Assembly (NCBI GenBank): GCA_019912315.1
Contig: JAIOJA010000025.1
Coordinates: 1-64,000, forward strand
DNA: 64,000 nucleotides
Source: Planctomycetota bacterium
GTDB taxonomy: Bacteria > Planctomycetota > UBA8742 > UBA2392
Reading direction: 5' to 3'
Part shown: positions 52,693-62,159 of the stretch, piece after piece
Layout: each line of letters begins with the position of its first letter
How positions within the stretch are numbered: the stretch's first letter is position 1
Notes under the pieces: model-generated
Told to the model about the DNA's origin: nothing
Databases searched by the model: none
What the model saw: the letters and a program-made list of their open reading frames with translations, nothing else
Position numbers and translations under genes: made by a program

Positions 52693-53673
52693 ATGACCGA
52701 ACTCGTGTATCGTCACTGGAGCGAAGCCCTGAACCCTGACCAGTGCGTCAGTGTAGACGGCAACGCGCCCGGGCGCCTGCACCTGTCGCACTGGCCGGGA
52801 AACCGCACCCCTGCGCGCTTTCGCCACGACCTTTCCACCGGCATGTGTCTGCAACTCGCGGAAGCCCGCGACCGTCTTGAGCTGTTGCAGGGGCTTTCAA
52901 TCGTCACGAACACCCACTGGGACACAGACGGCGCGTGCAGTGTGTTCGCGCTGATCCATCCGGGCATTGCGCTGGCGCACGGGCAGATGCTGCTGGCCGC
53001 GTCGGCGGCTGGTGATTTTGCCGTGGTCACGACACCGGAGGGGTTGAAGATCGACCTGACGCTTACGGCGCTGACGAAGCGCCACGGCAGCCCCGTTGCC
53101 AGTGATCGCTACAAGGACGAGCTGGAGCGGCGGCAGGCGCAGTACGACTACATGCTCGAAATGATGCCCGGACTGCTGGCCAACCCTGACCTTCATGCGG
53201 ACTGGTTCGCCCGCGAGTTCTGGACAATCCAGCAGGATCTGCGGGCTCTGCGCGAAGACGAGGCGGTGCTGGAGCGTTTTGACGCGCTCGATTTCACCGT
53301 TGTCGTAAGCGACCGCCCGCTGCACGACACGGCCGTGAACACGGTGGCGGGCACGGACCGGATTCTGAAGGTCCTGTCGGACAACGACGGGCTGTATCGG
53401 TACCGCCTGCGGCTGACAACGCTGTCCTGGTTCGAGCTGGTCAGTGGTCCGCCACGTCGCCGCCTTGACTGGACGGAGCTTGCGGCCTCCCTCAATAAGG
53501 AAGCAACCGGCGACGGCGAGTGGCAAGCGGAAGACCTGTCGCTGCCTGCACCAGCACTGCGGTTCGTTGACCAGAAGGGACAACTTGCACCAAATGCCAC
53601 GCGGCCGGAGGTTGTTAAGCGCCTAATGGCGGAGTTTTTCACGGCGGGCCCGTACCTGCCGGCGGGGGTGTGA
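52693..53673 (+). CDS. Unknown protein with a DHH-like motif
   Basis: The 326-residue soluble protein is not one I recognise. A segment near residue 73, NTHWDTDGACSVFALIHPG, has the HxDxDG form of DHH-type phosphoesterases, and DFTVVVSDRPLHDTAVNT may supply a second metal site. An aspartate-rich, two-domain layout is compatible with a phosphoesterase, but other DHH motifs were not found. It stands alone after rpiB. The pilus-like operon begins 163 bases downstream. Confidence 0.65.
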   Translation: MTELVYRHWSEALNPDQCVSVDGNAPGRLHLSHWPGNRTPARFRHDLSTGMCLQLAEARDRLELLQGLSIVTNTHWDTDGACSVFALIHPGIALAHGQMLLAASAAGDFAVVTTPEGLKIDLTLTALTKRHGSPVASDRYKDELERRQAQYDYMLEMMPGLLANPDLHADWFAREFWTIQQDLRALREDEAVLERFDALDFTVVVSDRPLHDTAVNTVAGTDRILKVLSDNDGLYRYRLRLTTLSWFELVSGPPRRRLDWTELAASLNKEATGDGEWQAEDLSLPAPALRFVDQKGQLAPNATRPEVVKRLMAEFFTAGPYLPAGV

Positions 53674-53787
53674 CCTTTTCCAACGTCACGGGAATGTCTG
53701 AAATACAAACGTCGCTTGACCTTGAGATGATTTCGGGCCATGCTGTCGTTTGCCCCCCAAAGCGGAATTGATGTCATCATCTAACTA

Positions 53788-53813
53788 GGCAGGATTGGCC
53801 CGTCCAATCTGCC
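53788..53813 (+). promoter_or_regulatory. Leader hairpin before the pilus-like operon
   Basis: GGCAGGATTGG (53788-53798) pairs with CCAATCTGCC (53804-53813) through ten pairs with one bulged G, around a CCCGT loop. It ends 23 bases before the PilM-like start. It could be a leader structure affecting translation; no T run supports termination. A TTGACC that might be a -35 element lies about 70 bp upstream, with no good -10. Confidence 0.4.
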
Positions 53814-53836
53814 TGCGTCATTGTTTCGAGGAACTC

Positions 53837-55879
53837 ATGGCAAAGACCGCATGGGGCATTGAGCTGGGAACTTCCAGCGTGAAGGCCGTGAAGCTGAACG
53901 GCGACCGGGGCGGCGTATCCCTTGAGGACGTCTCCATTGTCGCGCTTTCGGACTTCGGGCTTGGCGCTGGCACCAGTAAAGAAGATGCCACAGCAGGCGC
54001 CCTTAACGACCTGCGCGCGAACAAGGGCATAAAGAAGGGTGACGAAGTTTTCGTCTCGATTTCCGGCCAGAACACCCTGGGCCGGATCATCAGCTTGCCG
54101 CCCGTAGCCAAAGAGCGCGTGCGCGAGACGATTGAAAACGAAGCCCGCTCGCAGATTCCCATCAAGCTTGAAGAAGCGGTTTGGGATTTCCAGGTGATCG
54201 AAGACGGCGACCCGGATGAGCTGCGCGTCAACCTGTACGCAGCCAAAAAAGACGTCGTGGATCAACTCGTGAATATCTGCGATATGGCCGGCTTGCAGAT
54301 CACGGGCATCCAGGTCGCGCCGCTGGGCATTTACAACTACATCAAGTACGAAATGGACGACGCGGTAAGTGACGCGTGCGTTGCGATTGACATCGGCGCG
54401 GACAACACGGACGTCGTCATCATTGACGGGCAGAAGACTTACGTTCGCGTTGTGCCGGTCGCCGGCAACGACATCACGAAGGCCCTGCGCGCCCGGTTCA
54501 AGCTGTCTGCCGACGACGCCGAAAAGCTGAAGCGCCGTGCCCACAAATCGAAAGACGCGGCGGCTGTGTTCGAGGCCATGAAGCCGCCTCTCAAGGACAT
54601 GGTCGGTGAGATTTATCGTGCCGTCGGTTTCTACAAGTCGCAGCACGAAGACGCGAACGTCAACCAGCTTGTGATGATGGGCAACGGCAGCAAGCTGCTG
54701 AACATCAAGAAGTTCTTTGAGCAGCAGTTGCAGTACCAGGTCCACAAGGTGGACACGCCGGTGCGCATTGCACTGGCCAGAAGCGTGGATCCCACCGAAG
54801 TCCAGAACAATATCCAGAGTCTGACCGTTGCCATGGGTCTGGCCCTGCAGGGCCTGGCGCTTGACGAAGTAAACACCATCAACCTGATCCCGCCCGAATA
54901 CATCAGCGGGCAGGCGCAGGCAAAAATGCGCGCGCCGTTCTTCGCGGCGGGCGGGATTGCGGCCGCGGGCGGTGTCATCGCCCTGCTGCTGGCGATCCTG
55001 TCCACCAGCGGCGTCTCGACGGTGGTGTCCACCGCCGAAAGTGAAAAGACCTCGGCGGGGCAGCGCGACGCCGCCGTCGGCGCCTTGAAGCCTGAGGAGG
55101 AAGCGGCCTTCAAGGCCTATTCCTTGCGCAACGTCGTGGAAGGGGTCATCGGCACCGTGCAGCCGCCGAAGCCCGACGACGCCGACGATGACGACCCGCC
55201 ACCCGCAGCGCGCAAGTTGACATTCCGCGCCGACCTGCTGCCGGGGCTGATCACACGTGCCGGGCACGAAGCCATGGTCGCTTATGTCGCGGACAATCCC
55301 CGCACGCCCGTTTACTACGCGAATTTTCAGAAGGGGACCCCCGACCCGGCCGGTCCGTTGACGAACAACAACACCAGCCTGCAGGTGACCTACACGCCGG
55401 GCTGGGACGGCATGGAGGAAGGGCAGGGCGGCTACTATACGGCCCAGCGCGAGTTTGTTTACGGCATCTGGATCGCATCGGAACTTACCAGCTCGATCAG
55501 CCAGGACGACGCGTTCAGCAGCCTGAACAACGCCCTGACCGACAAGAAGGACGGGCTGCTAGTGACACGTCTGCGGACAGCGATCATCGACCAGTTGATC
55601 GCGGAAGGCCAGATCACCGAAGACGAAGCCAAACTGGTTGATTTCGGCGACGGTCTGCAGATACAGGTCACGAACATCAGCAACACGCAGATCGGGCCGG
55701 ACCAGATCGGACTCAGCAACATCGTGACCACGAATGGCGTGACTGCGCAAAAGGACGGGCGTCCCGTTCGCGCGCCACGCGAGCGCAACGATGTCAAGTT
55801 CGGGGTAAGCGAAGTACGTATCGGCGTGAAGCTGCTTCCTGTGAAGCCTGTTTCGACCGAAGAAGAACCAACGGAATGA
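53837..55879 (+). CDS. pilM: PilM-like actin-fold protein fused to a membrane and periplasmic part
   Basis: The first 355 residues are the PilM/FtsA-like actin fold: WGIELGTSSVKAVKLNG, ARSQIPIKLEEAVWDFQ, DACVAIDIGADNTDVVIIDG, QLVMMGNGSKLLNIKKF. One membrane segment (AAGGIAAAGGVIALLLAIL) is at about 370-390, then about 290 external residues of mixed beta/alpha character. PilM normally lacks the membrane part; here the PilN membrane protein may be fused to it. The ATG at 53837 has GAGGA four bases upstream. It is the first gene of a four-gene run ending in a secretin, like Amuc_1101 in Akkermansia. Confidence 0.8.
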   Translation: MAKTAWGIELGTSSVKAVKLNGDRGGVSLEDVSIVALSDFGLGAGTSKEDATAGALNDLRANKGIKKGDEVFVSISGQNTLGRIISLPPVAKERVRETIENEARSQIPIKLEEAVWDFQVIEDGDPDELRVNLYAAKKDVVDQLVNICDMAGLQITGIQVAPLGIYNYIKYEMDDAVSDACVAIDIGADNTDVVIIDGQKTYVRVVPVAGNDITKALRARFKLSADDAEKLKRRAHKSKDAAAVFEAMKPPLKDMVGEIYRAVGFYKSQHEDANVNQLVMMGNGSKLLNIKKFFEQQLQYQVHKVDTPVRIALARSVDPTEVQNNIQSLTVAMGLALQGLALDEVNTINLIPPEYISGQAQAKMRAPFFAAGGIAAAGGVIALLLAILSTSGVSTVVSTAESEKTSAGQRDAAVGALKPEEEAAFKAYSLRNVVEGVIGTVQPPKPDDADDDDPPPAARKLTFRADLLPGLITRAGHEAMVAYVADNPRTPVYYANFQKGTPDPAGPLTNNNTSLQVTYTPGWDGMEEGQGGYYTAQREFVYGIWIASELTSSISQDDAFSSLNNALTDKKDGLLVTRLRTAIIDQLIAEGQITEDEAKLVDFGDGLQIQVTNISNTQIGPDQIGLSNIVTTNGVTAQKDGRPVRAPRERNDVKFGVSEVRIGVKLLPVKPVSTEEEPTE

Positions 55880-55911
55880 TCACCACGGTCTGAAGACCGA
55901 CAGGTACAGAC

Positions 55912-56988
55912 ATGGAAAACTTGAAAAAGAACCTTCACTTCGCGGTCCTCGGCGGCGGCGTGCTTCTCGGGATCATCCTGGTTGTCGTGGGTATCATTGT
56001 CCGCGGCGGCACGGAGGAGCAGCTTGAAACGGCCAACAGCCAGCTTCAGGGCAAGACCTCCGTCCACACCAAGGGCACACTGGATGACCTGGAAAAGCGC
56101 TCGGGGCGTTTCAAGACGTCCCTCGAGCAGGCGGAAGGCGCCCTGAAGGCTGCTACCAGGTTTGACGCGGATTACGACTCGCACACCAACGGAACGGCCT
56201 TCTATACCAATGAGGCCAACCGCAAGGTGCGCGTTCTCAAGGAACGCTGGGACGCCCTGACGGTTGAGCCCAAGCTGCCAAGGCTGCTGTCCGGCTGGGC
56301 CTTTGGACGCCTGAGCGGCTACCAGAGCGCGGACACCTTCTGGGATCGCCTGCAGAACGATATTGGCGACCCGGCGCCCGAGCGCATCCCCGAGTTGCAG
56401 CGCCAACTGCGCATCCTGGACGAGCTCGTGACAACCTGCGAGCGCCTGAAAGCCGCCGGTCTTGACGGTGGGAGGGGCGTCAAGCTTCTCGACTTCAAGG
56501 CCGAGAATTACGCCTCCATGACCAACAACAAGCTGGATTCACCCTGGATGGTCATGCAGTGGGACCTGAAGATCGAATGCTCGCCCGGCTTCGCAATTCT
56601 GCTGTTCGACGAGCTGGCAAACCCGTCCGCACTGACCATGGCGGAGGTTGAGAACCAGCCCAACCGCCGCGGCTTCCCCATGCTGCCCATGAACCTCCAG
56701 ACCGAAATGGTGGAGCGACCGGCCGAGTTGCGGTTCGATGTTTCGAATGACGACAAAGCGGGCGTGCTCGAAAAGTTGAACGAGGCTGGCGCGAGCCTGC
56801 CAGTTCCCCCCGATCCGAAAAGTCTCGATCCGGCCAAGTCGGACGGGCGAAGGCTGGTCGAGGCGATCCAGGACAGCCTTAACAAGACGGACCGGGTGGT
56901 GCTGCCCGTGCGCGCGGGGTTACGGATGCGCGCGGCCGGCTATAACTCGGCTTGGCGCGCCACGAACGCGCCGGAAGATTCGCAGTAG
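55912..56988 (+). CDS. PilO/GspM-like inner-membrane protein
   Basis: The 358-residue protein has a short head, one membrane segment (FAVLGGGVLLGIILVVVGIIV), a coiled stretch around 40-100, and a C-terminal region with helices and beta strands. This is the PilO/GspM layout, which links the actin-fold platform to the secretin. Sequence identity to any family is too weak to see by eye; position after the PilM-like gene is the main support. The Amuc_1100 protein of Akkermansia has the same architecture. Confidence 0.65.
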   Translation: MENLKKNLHFAVLGGGVLLGIILVVVGIIVRGGTEEQLETANSQLQGKTSVHTKGTLDDLEKRSGRFKTSLEQAEGALKAATRFDADYDSHTNGTAFYTNEANRKVRVLKERWDALTVEPKLPRLLSGWAFGRLSGYQSADTFWDRLQNDIGDPAPERIPELQRQLRILDELVTTCERLKAAGLDGGRGVKLLDFKAENYASMTNNKLDSPWMVMQWDLKIECSPGFAILLFDELANPSALTMAEVENQPNRRGFPMLPMNLQTEMVERPAELRFDVSNDDKAGVLEKLNEAGASLPVPPDPKSLDPAKSDGRRLVEAIQDSLNKTDRVVLPVRAGLRMRAAGYNSAWRATNAPEDSQ

Positions 56989-57069
56989 GGATGCATCGGC
57001 AGGGCGGTCCGGAAAGCGCGAAGGGAGAGCGCCCCCGGCAGTCCCCTTCTCGGTAGAGGGTCAGGAATT

Positions 57070-59031
57070 ATGTCAAAGGAAGAGAAGTCAAACGCGTTGA
57101 TGCAGTTTGCGCCGGTAGGCGCGCCGCTGGTCGGCGTGGTGCTGGCAATCGTGTTTATTCTGGCGATCGTCATGACCAGCAACGTGTCCGAAAACAAGGA
57201 CACGTTGCAGAAGACCATCACCCAGGTAAGCACGCGCATGGCCAGTACGGAGGTGAACCCGCCCGATTGGGGAGAAATCCCCTTGGCGGATGCCGTGCCC
57301 GCGACGCTGGACGTTGCGCCGGAAAATAGCTGGCAGCCCAAGCCGGTGAAGGAGCTGCTGGCCCTTCCCGTGCTGTGGCAGGTGGAGATGGACGGTGCCC
57401 CGGAAGACGCGTTCCAGGCCGCGGACTTGAACAAGGACAACTTCTGGGACAAAACCGAATTCGAGCGCACAACGCACTATCCCAAGACCAGCTTCACCCA
57501 GTGGGACCGCGACAACGACGGCCGTATCACGCGCGAGGAATTCAATAACCCGCCCGTTGGCGTTGAAGACCAGTTCGCCAAACTGGACCTGGACGCAAGC
57601 GGCGACCTTTCGGCACCGGACGAAATCACGGACAAGCAGGCATACGACTGGGACAGGCAGGACCCGGACACCGGCGAGTACGACGGACGTATATCGCTGG
57701 ATGAGTTCACCAACCGGTTCGGACCGCGCGACGAGCGCGATCTTGGCGCCGTGTCGAACGTCCAGGCCGCTGTTGATACGTCAACCATGCAGATCGTGGT
57801 TACTTGGGATGCACCGCAGGTGGGCAAACTGCCCGAAGACACGGCCTACTACATTGAGCGCTTCGCGCCGGAGACTTTTGAAGAGCGCATGAGCGTGTAC
57901 CGCCGCGACACCGTGCCGAAGTACATGGAGGAATTGCAGGCGTGGAAGGGACGCTTTGATGCCTGGTGGAACGACTCGACGCCGCAGGCGAACGGCAAGA
58001 CGCGCAAACAGACCTATTCCAGACGCGACGACGCCGAGAAGAAATACACAGAGGAAACAGGCGACGCGAAACCTCTTGAGCCCGAAGAGCCGGGGCCCTG
58101 GGAGCCGGTAACCGACGAGTCCACGTTGGCCACGAACACCGAATACCGCGACACCACCTTCCGCGCCGGCGTCACCTATACTTACGCCGTGCGCATGGTT
58201 ACCCAGAAGCCCGTGCGCGATCAGCCCAAGACCCGTGAGCTTGCGGGGCTGGGCGGCAAGTGGAACGGCTACCCCGACCGCAAGATTCAGGAAGGCCGCC
58301 CCGTGCTGGTGCGCAATCGCGTTTCCATGCGCTGGAAAAGCCAGGCGGGTGATTCCGCGACCGTAACGTTGACGCGCTGGCACCGCGTTGGCGACGACTG
58401 GTACAAAATTCGAATCACCCGCACACTCGCGCAGAATGACATGGTGGGTGAAATGTACACGAAGTCCCAGCTCAGTGACCATGGCGGGGTGATGATTGAC
58501 GTGTCCGGTGCGGAAAGCGACCTGACCGCGCTGCCGGATGACGCCAGGGTCGATTTCTCGACCGGATTCAGCTACGTGGCAAACACCCCCAAGGGGTTCC
58601 TGTTCACATCGCGGGAAGTGGGTGATTTTGAGCTGCCAAAGGCGACATCGCAGGAGCCGGCGGAACAGGACGACGCGCTTGGCAAGGATAACCCGATGGA
58701 AATCCGGGCTTTGACCGTGAAGAACGGTGGCGCGGAAGGCGTCTTTGAAGTCACCCGCTGGCACAAAGTGGGGGACGAGTGGCTGCGCGTGGTGTGGCAG
58801 AAAAGCATCAAGAAGGGCGGGGCTGTCGGCGCCAAGGTTGCGCTATCAAGCCCCGGCTCGGACGTAACCGTATGGGACGCATCGGGTAAAGAGGTTGCGT
58901 CGTCCACGCTGAAGAAGTACGCCGACCAGACGGTTGACCTGTCGGGCGGCAGTTACGAAGAGCTTGATGCCCGCACGGTCGTGGTGGGGGGCGGACGACT
59001 TGACTTGTTCGGCACCCTGTACAAGGAATAG
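57070..59031 (+). CDS. Membrane-anchored EF-hand protein of the pilus-like operon
   Basis: After one membrane segment (GAPLVGVVLAIVFILAIVMTS) the 653-residue protein has four EF-hand-like loops around 118-215: DLNKDNFWDKTE, DRDNDGRITREE, DLDASGDLSAPD and a longer DRQDPDTGEYDGRISLDE. Beta-rich domains follow, with two matching units (VTLTRWHRVGDDWYKIR and FEVTRWHKVGDEWLRVV). It resembles an Amuc_1099-type subunit placed between PilO and the secretin. Calcium binding by the loops is likely; three fit the consensus. A terminator follows the gene. Confidence 0.7.
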   Translation: MSKEEKSNALMQFAPVGAPLVGVVLAIVFILAIVMTSNVSENKDTLQKTITQVSTRMASTEVNPPDWGEIPLADAVPATLDVAPENSWQPKPVKELLALPVLWQVEMDGAPEDAFQAADLNKDNFWDKTEFERTTHYPKTSFTQWDRDNDGRITREEFNNPPVGVEDQFAKLDLDASGDLSAPDEITDKQAYDWDRQDPDTGEYDGRISLDEFTNRFGPRDERDLGAVSNVQAAVDTSTMQIVVTWDAPQVGKLPEDTAYYIERFAPETFEERMSVYRRDTVPKYMEELQAWKGRFDAWWNDSTPQANGKTRKQTYSRRDDAEKKYTEETGDAKPLEPEEPGPWEPVTDESTLATNTEYRDTTFRAGVTYTYAVRMVTQKPVRDQPKTRELAGLGGKWNGYPDRKIQEGRPVLVRNRVSMRWKSQAGDSATVTLTRWHRVGDDWYKIRITRTLAQNDMVGEMYTKSQLSDHGGVMIDVSGAESDLTALPDDARVDFSTGFSYVANTPKGFLFTSREVGDFELPKATSQEPAEQDDALGKDNPMEIRALTVKNGGAEGVFEVTRWHKVGDEWLRVVWQKSIKKGGAVGAKVALSSPGSDVTVWDASGKEVASSTLKKYADQTVDLSGGSYEELDARTVVVGGGRLDLFGTLYKE

Positions 59032-59050
59032 TCAAACGGGTTGTTTTCCA

Positions 59051-59077
59051 AAGACCCCCGGCGCTGTCGGGGGTCTT
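59051..59077 (+). terminator. Intrinsic terminator
   Basis: AAGACCCCCG (59051-59060) pairs fully with CGGGGGTCTT (59068-59077) around a seven-base loop, followed by a T/G-rich tract. It separates the first three genes of the operon from the secretin gene. Confidence 0.8.
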
Positions 59078-59155
59078 GTTGTTCTGGTTGCTGACACACA
59101 TCGATGGCGCAGGCGGAACGTGACCTAAGCGTGACGCCCCTTTCCCTTTATGCCG

Positions 59156-59183
59156 TTGACAGCGTCTTTCCAGCCGATACATT
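59156..59183 (+). promoter_or_regulatory. Sigma70-like promoter for the secretin gene
   Basis: A perfect TTGACA (59156-59161) and TACATT (59178-59183, four of six matches to TATAAT) are 16 bases apart, about 80 bp before the secretin start at 59264 and downstream of a terminator. The secretin gene can therefore be transcribed on its own. Confidence 0.5.
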
Positions 59184-59263
59184 GAATGCCCCCTCCGATT
59201 TTTCGTGTGGACCCCTACGCATCTTCCCCGGGCAGACCCCGACGGATGAGGAGCGAGTTCAGC

Positions 59264-61951
59264 ATGAATTCAGGGATCACCAGGCGGTTGGCACTGACCG
59301 CCGCAGCCTGCATTGCGGGCTTTATCGCGGCTTGCGCGTCTGACCCGGTTACCACCGGGGACGTGGCCGTTGAACCGACAACCGACGACTACGTCTCGCG
59401 CTTCGGCGACGAAGGCGAGCGTGTGCCCACGCGTGAGGAATTGCGCGAGCGGGCTGTCGAAACCGGTGAAGCGGGCAAGCCCGCTGAAGTCGCCAGCCGC
59501 GGCGAACGGGCCGCACGCGACGCTAGTGAGGGGGTCAACGACAAGGACCTCAAGAATCTGGCCCAGTATTACGCCAATGAGGCCGCGCGCCTGTACTCCG
59601 AGAAGCGCTACAACGAGGCGTTGGAATTCGCCCGTGACGCGCTGCTGATGGACCCGAACAACGCCGTCGCCACGGAGATTCGCGGCAACGCCGAACAGGC
59701 TCTTGGTGTAGGCCGCAGTCCCAGTGACAACATGGCCCGCGCCCGCAGCGAAGAAGACGCGGCGGTGCGCGCTGAGGCGGTGTACGAGATCAGCCACGGG
59801 CTGGACGTCGCCGACAAGCTGATCCGCGCGGGCGATTACACGGAAGCGATCGCGGAAATCGAGAAGGTGCTCGACATCATCCGCTGGACGGACTACATGC
59901 TCGAAACCGAAGGGTTCGAGCGTGAAGCGCGTCTGATGATGCAGGAAGCGGAGCGCCTGCGCGAGAAATCCCGTCTTGATGACTTCGTCAAGATCCGTGA
60001 ACAGGAACGCCGCCTGCGCGAGCTGGAAATCCAGCAGGAACTGGATCGCTATCGCGAGGAAATCCGCAACCTGTACGACCAGGCCAAGGAGTACTTCGAT
60101 CGCCGCGAGTACGAGGACGCGGTGATTGTGCTGAACAAGATTCTGCGTGAAGACCCTTACAATGAGCAGGTTGCGCGCCTGAAGTCGATCGCCTCGGACC
60201 TCAGCAAGGGCCAGCGCGACCGCAATGCGTGGGAGGAATTCAACCGCAACTGGCGCGAAACCATGGAGCAGGTCAAGGGCGCCAACTATATGCCGCTTGA
60301 GGACCTGACACTCGCCAGCTATGAGGATTGGATTCGCACCAACCAGCGCGCCGACGCCCTCGAGGCCTCACGTCGCACGCCTCTCAGCAAGGAAGACATC
60401 GCCGTTCGCAGCGCCCTGGAGAACGTGACCCTTGCGTTGTCCTTTGAGGGCTCGCGGCTGGACGAAGTGATTACCCGGTTCCGCACGGAAGGCCGCGTCA
60501 ACATTCTGCGCGCCCGCGCCGTGGACGGAGAAACCGAAATCAACCTCGACATCGGACGTGTCAAGCTGCGCCAGGCCCTTGACCTGGTATGCGACCAGGC
60601 CGACCTGTCCTGGCGTGTTGACAACGGTGCCGTGATCATCGACGAGGAGGGCGCCGGCGAAGGGCAGAACGTTGTTCGCCGCGTGTTCAACGTGGCCGAC
60701 CTGCTGATCAACCTGCGGAACTTCAAGGGTGATGAGCCGCGTCTGGCCGGCGACACGGAGCGCGACCCGCGCCTCGGCATCGACGGCGAAGATGAAGAAA
60801 CCGAGGCCATGGAAATCGAGGACCTTGTTGAGGTGATCGAGGAAGCCATCGACCCCGAAAGCTGGGGGCTGGACGGGCACGGGCTGACCTACCGCCAGCA
60901 GGATCTGATCGTTCTGAACAACCCGGACAACATTGACCGTGTCGCCAACCTGCTGTCTGACCTGCGCCGCAGCCAGGGATTGACGGTTTCGATCGAAGCG
61001 CGCTTTATCACCATTCGCGACGATTTCCTGGAAGACATCGGGCTCGACTTCCGTGGCATCGGCGGCAGTCCGCAGATTCCGGCGCCGGGCATTCCGCCTG
61101 TGCCGGCGGCCCTTGACGACATTCAGTTCGGCAACAACAGTAACCCGGCCGGTCCCGGCGGCAGCGGCAACGATGCCGGTTTCTTCTTCCAGGACATGCC
61201 GCCTTCGGGAAACGTTCGCATCGACCAGCGTGCCCGGATTGAGAACCTGTTTGACCAGAGCCTTGGCGGACAGCGCGGCAACGTGGGGCTCACGGACCAG
61301 GGGGGCATGACCTTCCAGATGGCCTTCGTGGACAACCCGGAAGTCAACGCCATTCTGCGTGCTGTGCGCAAGCGCGAACGCGCCACGCTGCTTACCGCGC
61401 CGCGTATCACGGTTCACAACACCCAACGCGGGCACGTCAGCATCATGAACGAGATCGCGTACATCCGCGACTTTGACACCAACACGGCTACCGGGGTCGC
61501 CGTGGCTGACCCGGTCGTTGACGTGATCCGGGACGGTATCGTGCTTGACGTGCGCCCGACCATCAGCGCGGACCGCCGCTACATCACGCTGGAGTTGCGC
61601 CCGACGCTGGCGACGCTGCTGCGTCCGATCACCACGTTCACGACCAGCCTTGGCGTTGGTACACCCGTGGCGATCCAGACCCCGCAGTTGACCCTGCAGC
61701 GCATCCGGACCACGGTAACCGTGCCCGATGGCGGCAGTTTTGTGATTGGTGGATTGCGCCAGATGACCGAAACGCAGGTGGAATCAGGCATTCCGTTCAT
61801 CAGCGATCTGCCGTTGATCGGGGCGTTGTTCACGCGTCGCGGCAAGTCGGTTGTCCGGCAGGACATTATCATCATTGTCAGTGCGCGTATCATTGACCTC
61901 GAAGAAGAGGAAATGTATCGCTACGGCGCGGGGCCATCTCAGCCGCGCTAA
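59264..61951 (+). CDS. Outer-membrane secretin, PilQ/GspD type, lipoprotein
   Basis: A lipoprotein signal (LTAAACIAGFIAAC, lipobox ending Cys24) starts the 895-residue protein. TPR-like and coiled regions (about 60-340) precede an STN domain (LDEVITRFRTEGRVNIL) and the N-domains, then the secretin core: VEARFITIRDDFLEDIGLDFRG, TAPRITVHNTQRGHVSI, LDVRPTISADRRYITLELRP, VTVPDGGSFVIGGL and GIPFISDLPLIGALF. It should form the outer-membrane pore for a type IV pilus or type II secretion-like system. Start ATG 59264 has GAGGAG upstream; ATG 59246 is possible. It is the last gene, as Amuc_1098 lies in the Akkermansia cluster. Confidence 0.9.
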   Translation: MNSGITRRLALTAAACIAGFIAACASDPVTTGDVAVEPTTDDYVSRFGDEGERVPTREELRERAVETGEAGKPAEVASRGERAARDASEGVNDKDLKNLAQYYANEAARLYSEKRYNEALEFARDALLMDPNNAVATEIRGNAEQALGVGRSPSDNMARARSEEDAAVRAEAVYEISHGLDVADKLIRAGDYTEAIAEIEKVLDIIRWTDYMLETEGFEREARLMMQEAERLREKSRLDDFVKIREQERRLRELEIQQELDRYREEIRNLYDQAKEYFDRREYEDAVIVLNKILREDPYNEQVARLKSIASDLSKGQRDRNAWEEFNRNWRETMEQVKGANYMPLEDLTLASYEDWIRTNQRADALEASRRTPLSKEDIAVRSALENVTLALSFEGSRLDEVITRFRTEGRVNILRARAVDGETEINLDIGRVKLRQALDLVCDQADLSWRVDNGAVIIDEEGAGEGQNVVRRVFNVADLLINLRNFKGDEPRLAGDTERDPRLGIDGEDEETEAMEIEDLVEVIEEAIDPESWGLDGHGLTYRQQDLIVLNNPDNIDRVANLLSDLRRSQGLTVSIEARFITIRDDFLEDIGLDFRGIGGSPQIPAPGIPPVPAALDDIQFGNNSNPAGPGGSGNDAGFFFQDMPPSGNVRIDQRARIENLFDQSLGGQRGNVGLTDQGGMTFQMAFVDNPEVNAILRAVRKRERATLLTAPRITVHNTQRGHVSIMNEIAYIRDFDTNTATGVAVADPVVDVIRDGIVLDVRPTISADRRYITLELRPTLATLLRPITTFTTSLGVGTPVAIQTPQLTLQRIRTTVTVPDGGSFVIGGLRQMTETQVESGIPFISDLPLIGALFTRRGKSVVRQDIIIIVSARIIDLEEEEMYRYGAGPSQPR

Positions 61952-61970
61952 GGCACAAAGTCACAACGAG

Positions 61971-62003
61971 AAGGGGCGGCGCGCGGCGCTGCCCCTTTTT
62001 TTA
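61971..62003 (+). terminator. Strong intrinsic terminator
   Basis: AAGGGGC (61971-61977) pairs with GCCCCTT (61991-61997), with an inner GGCGC/GCGCT stem, followed by a run of seven T (61996-62002). It ends the secretin transcript. Confidence 0.9.
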
Positions 62004-62159
62004 TCGACGTGCCGCAATCGCCCGAAATTATGGGTTCGCGGATGCAAATGAACTGAACCAGCCCATTAACTCGTCCGTTTGGACTTGGTATATCAGTGCG
62101 TACCCAACGCATGTTAGTGGTTTTCAGTCTCCGGGGCTTAACAGCGGAGCCAGGTGGAA

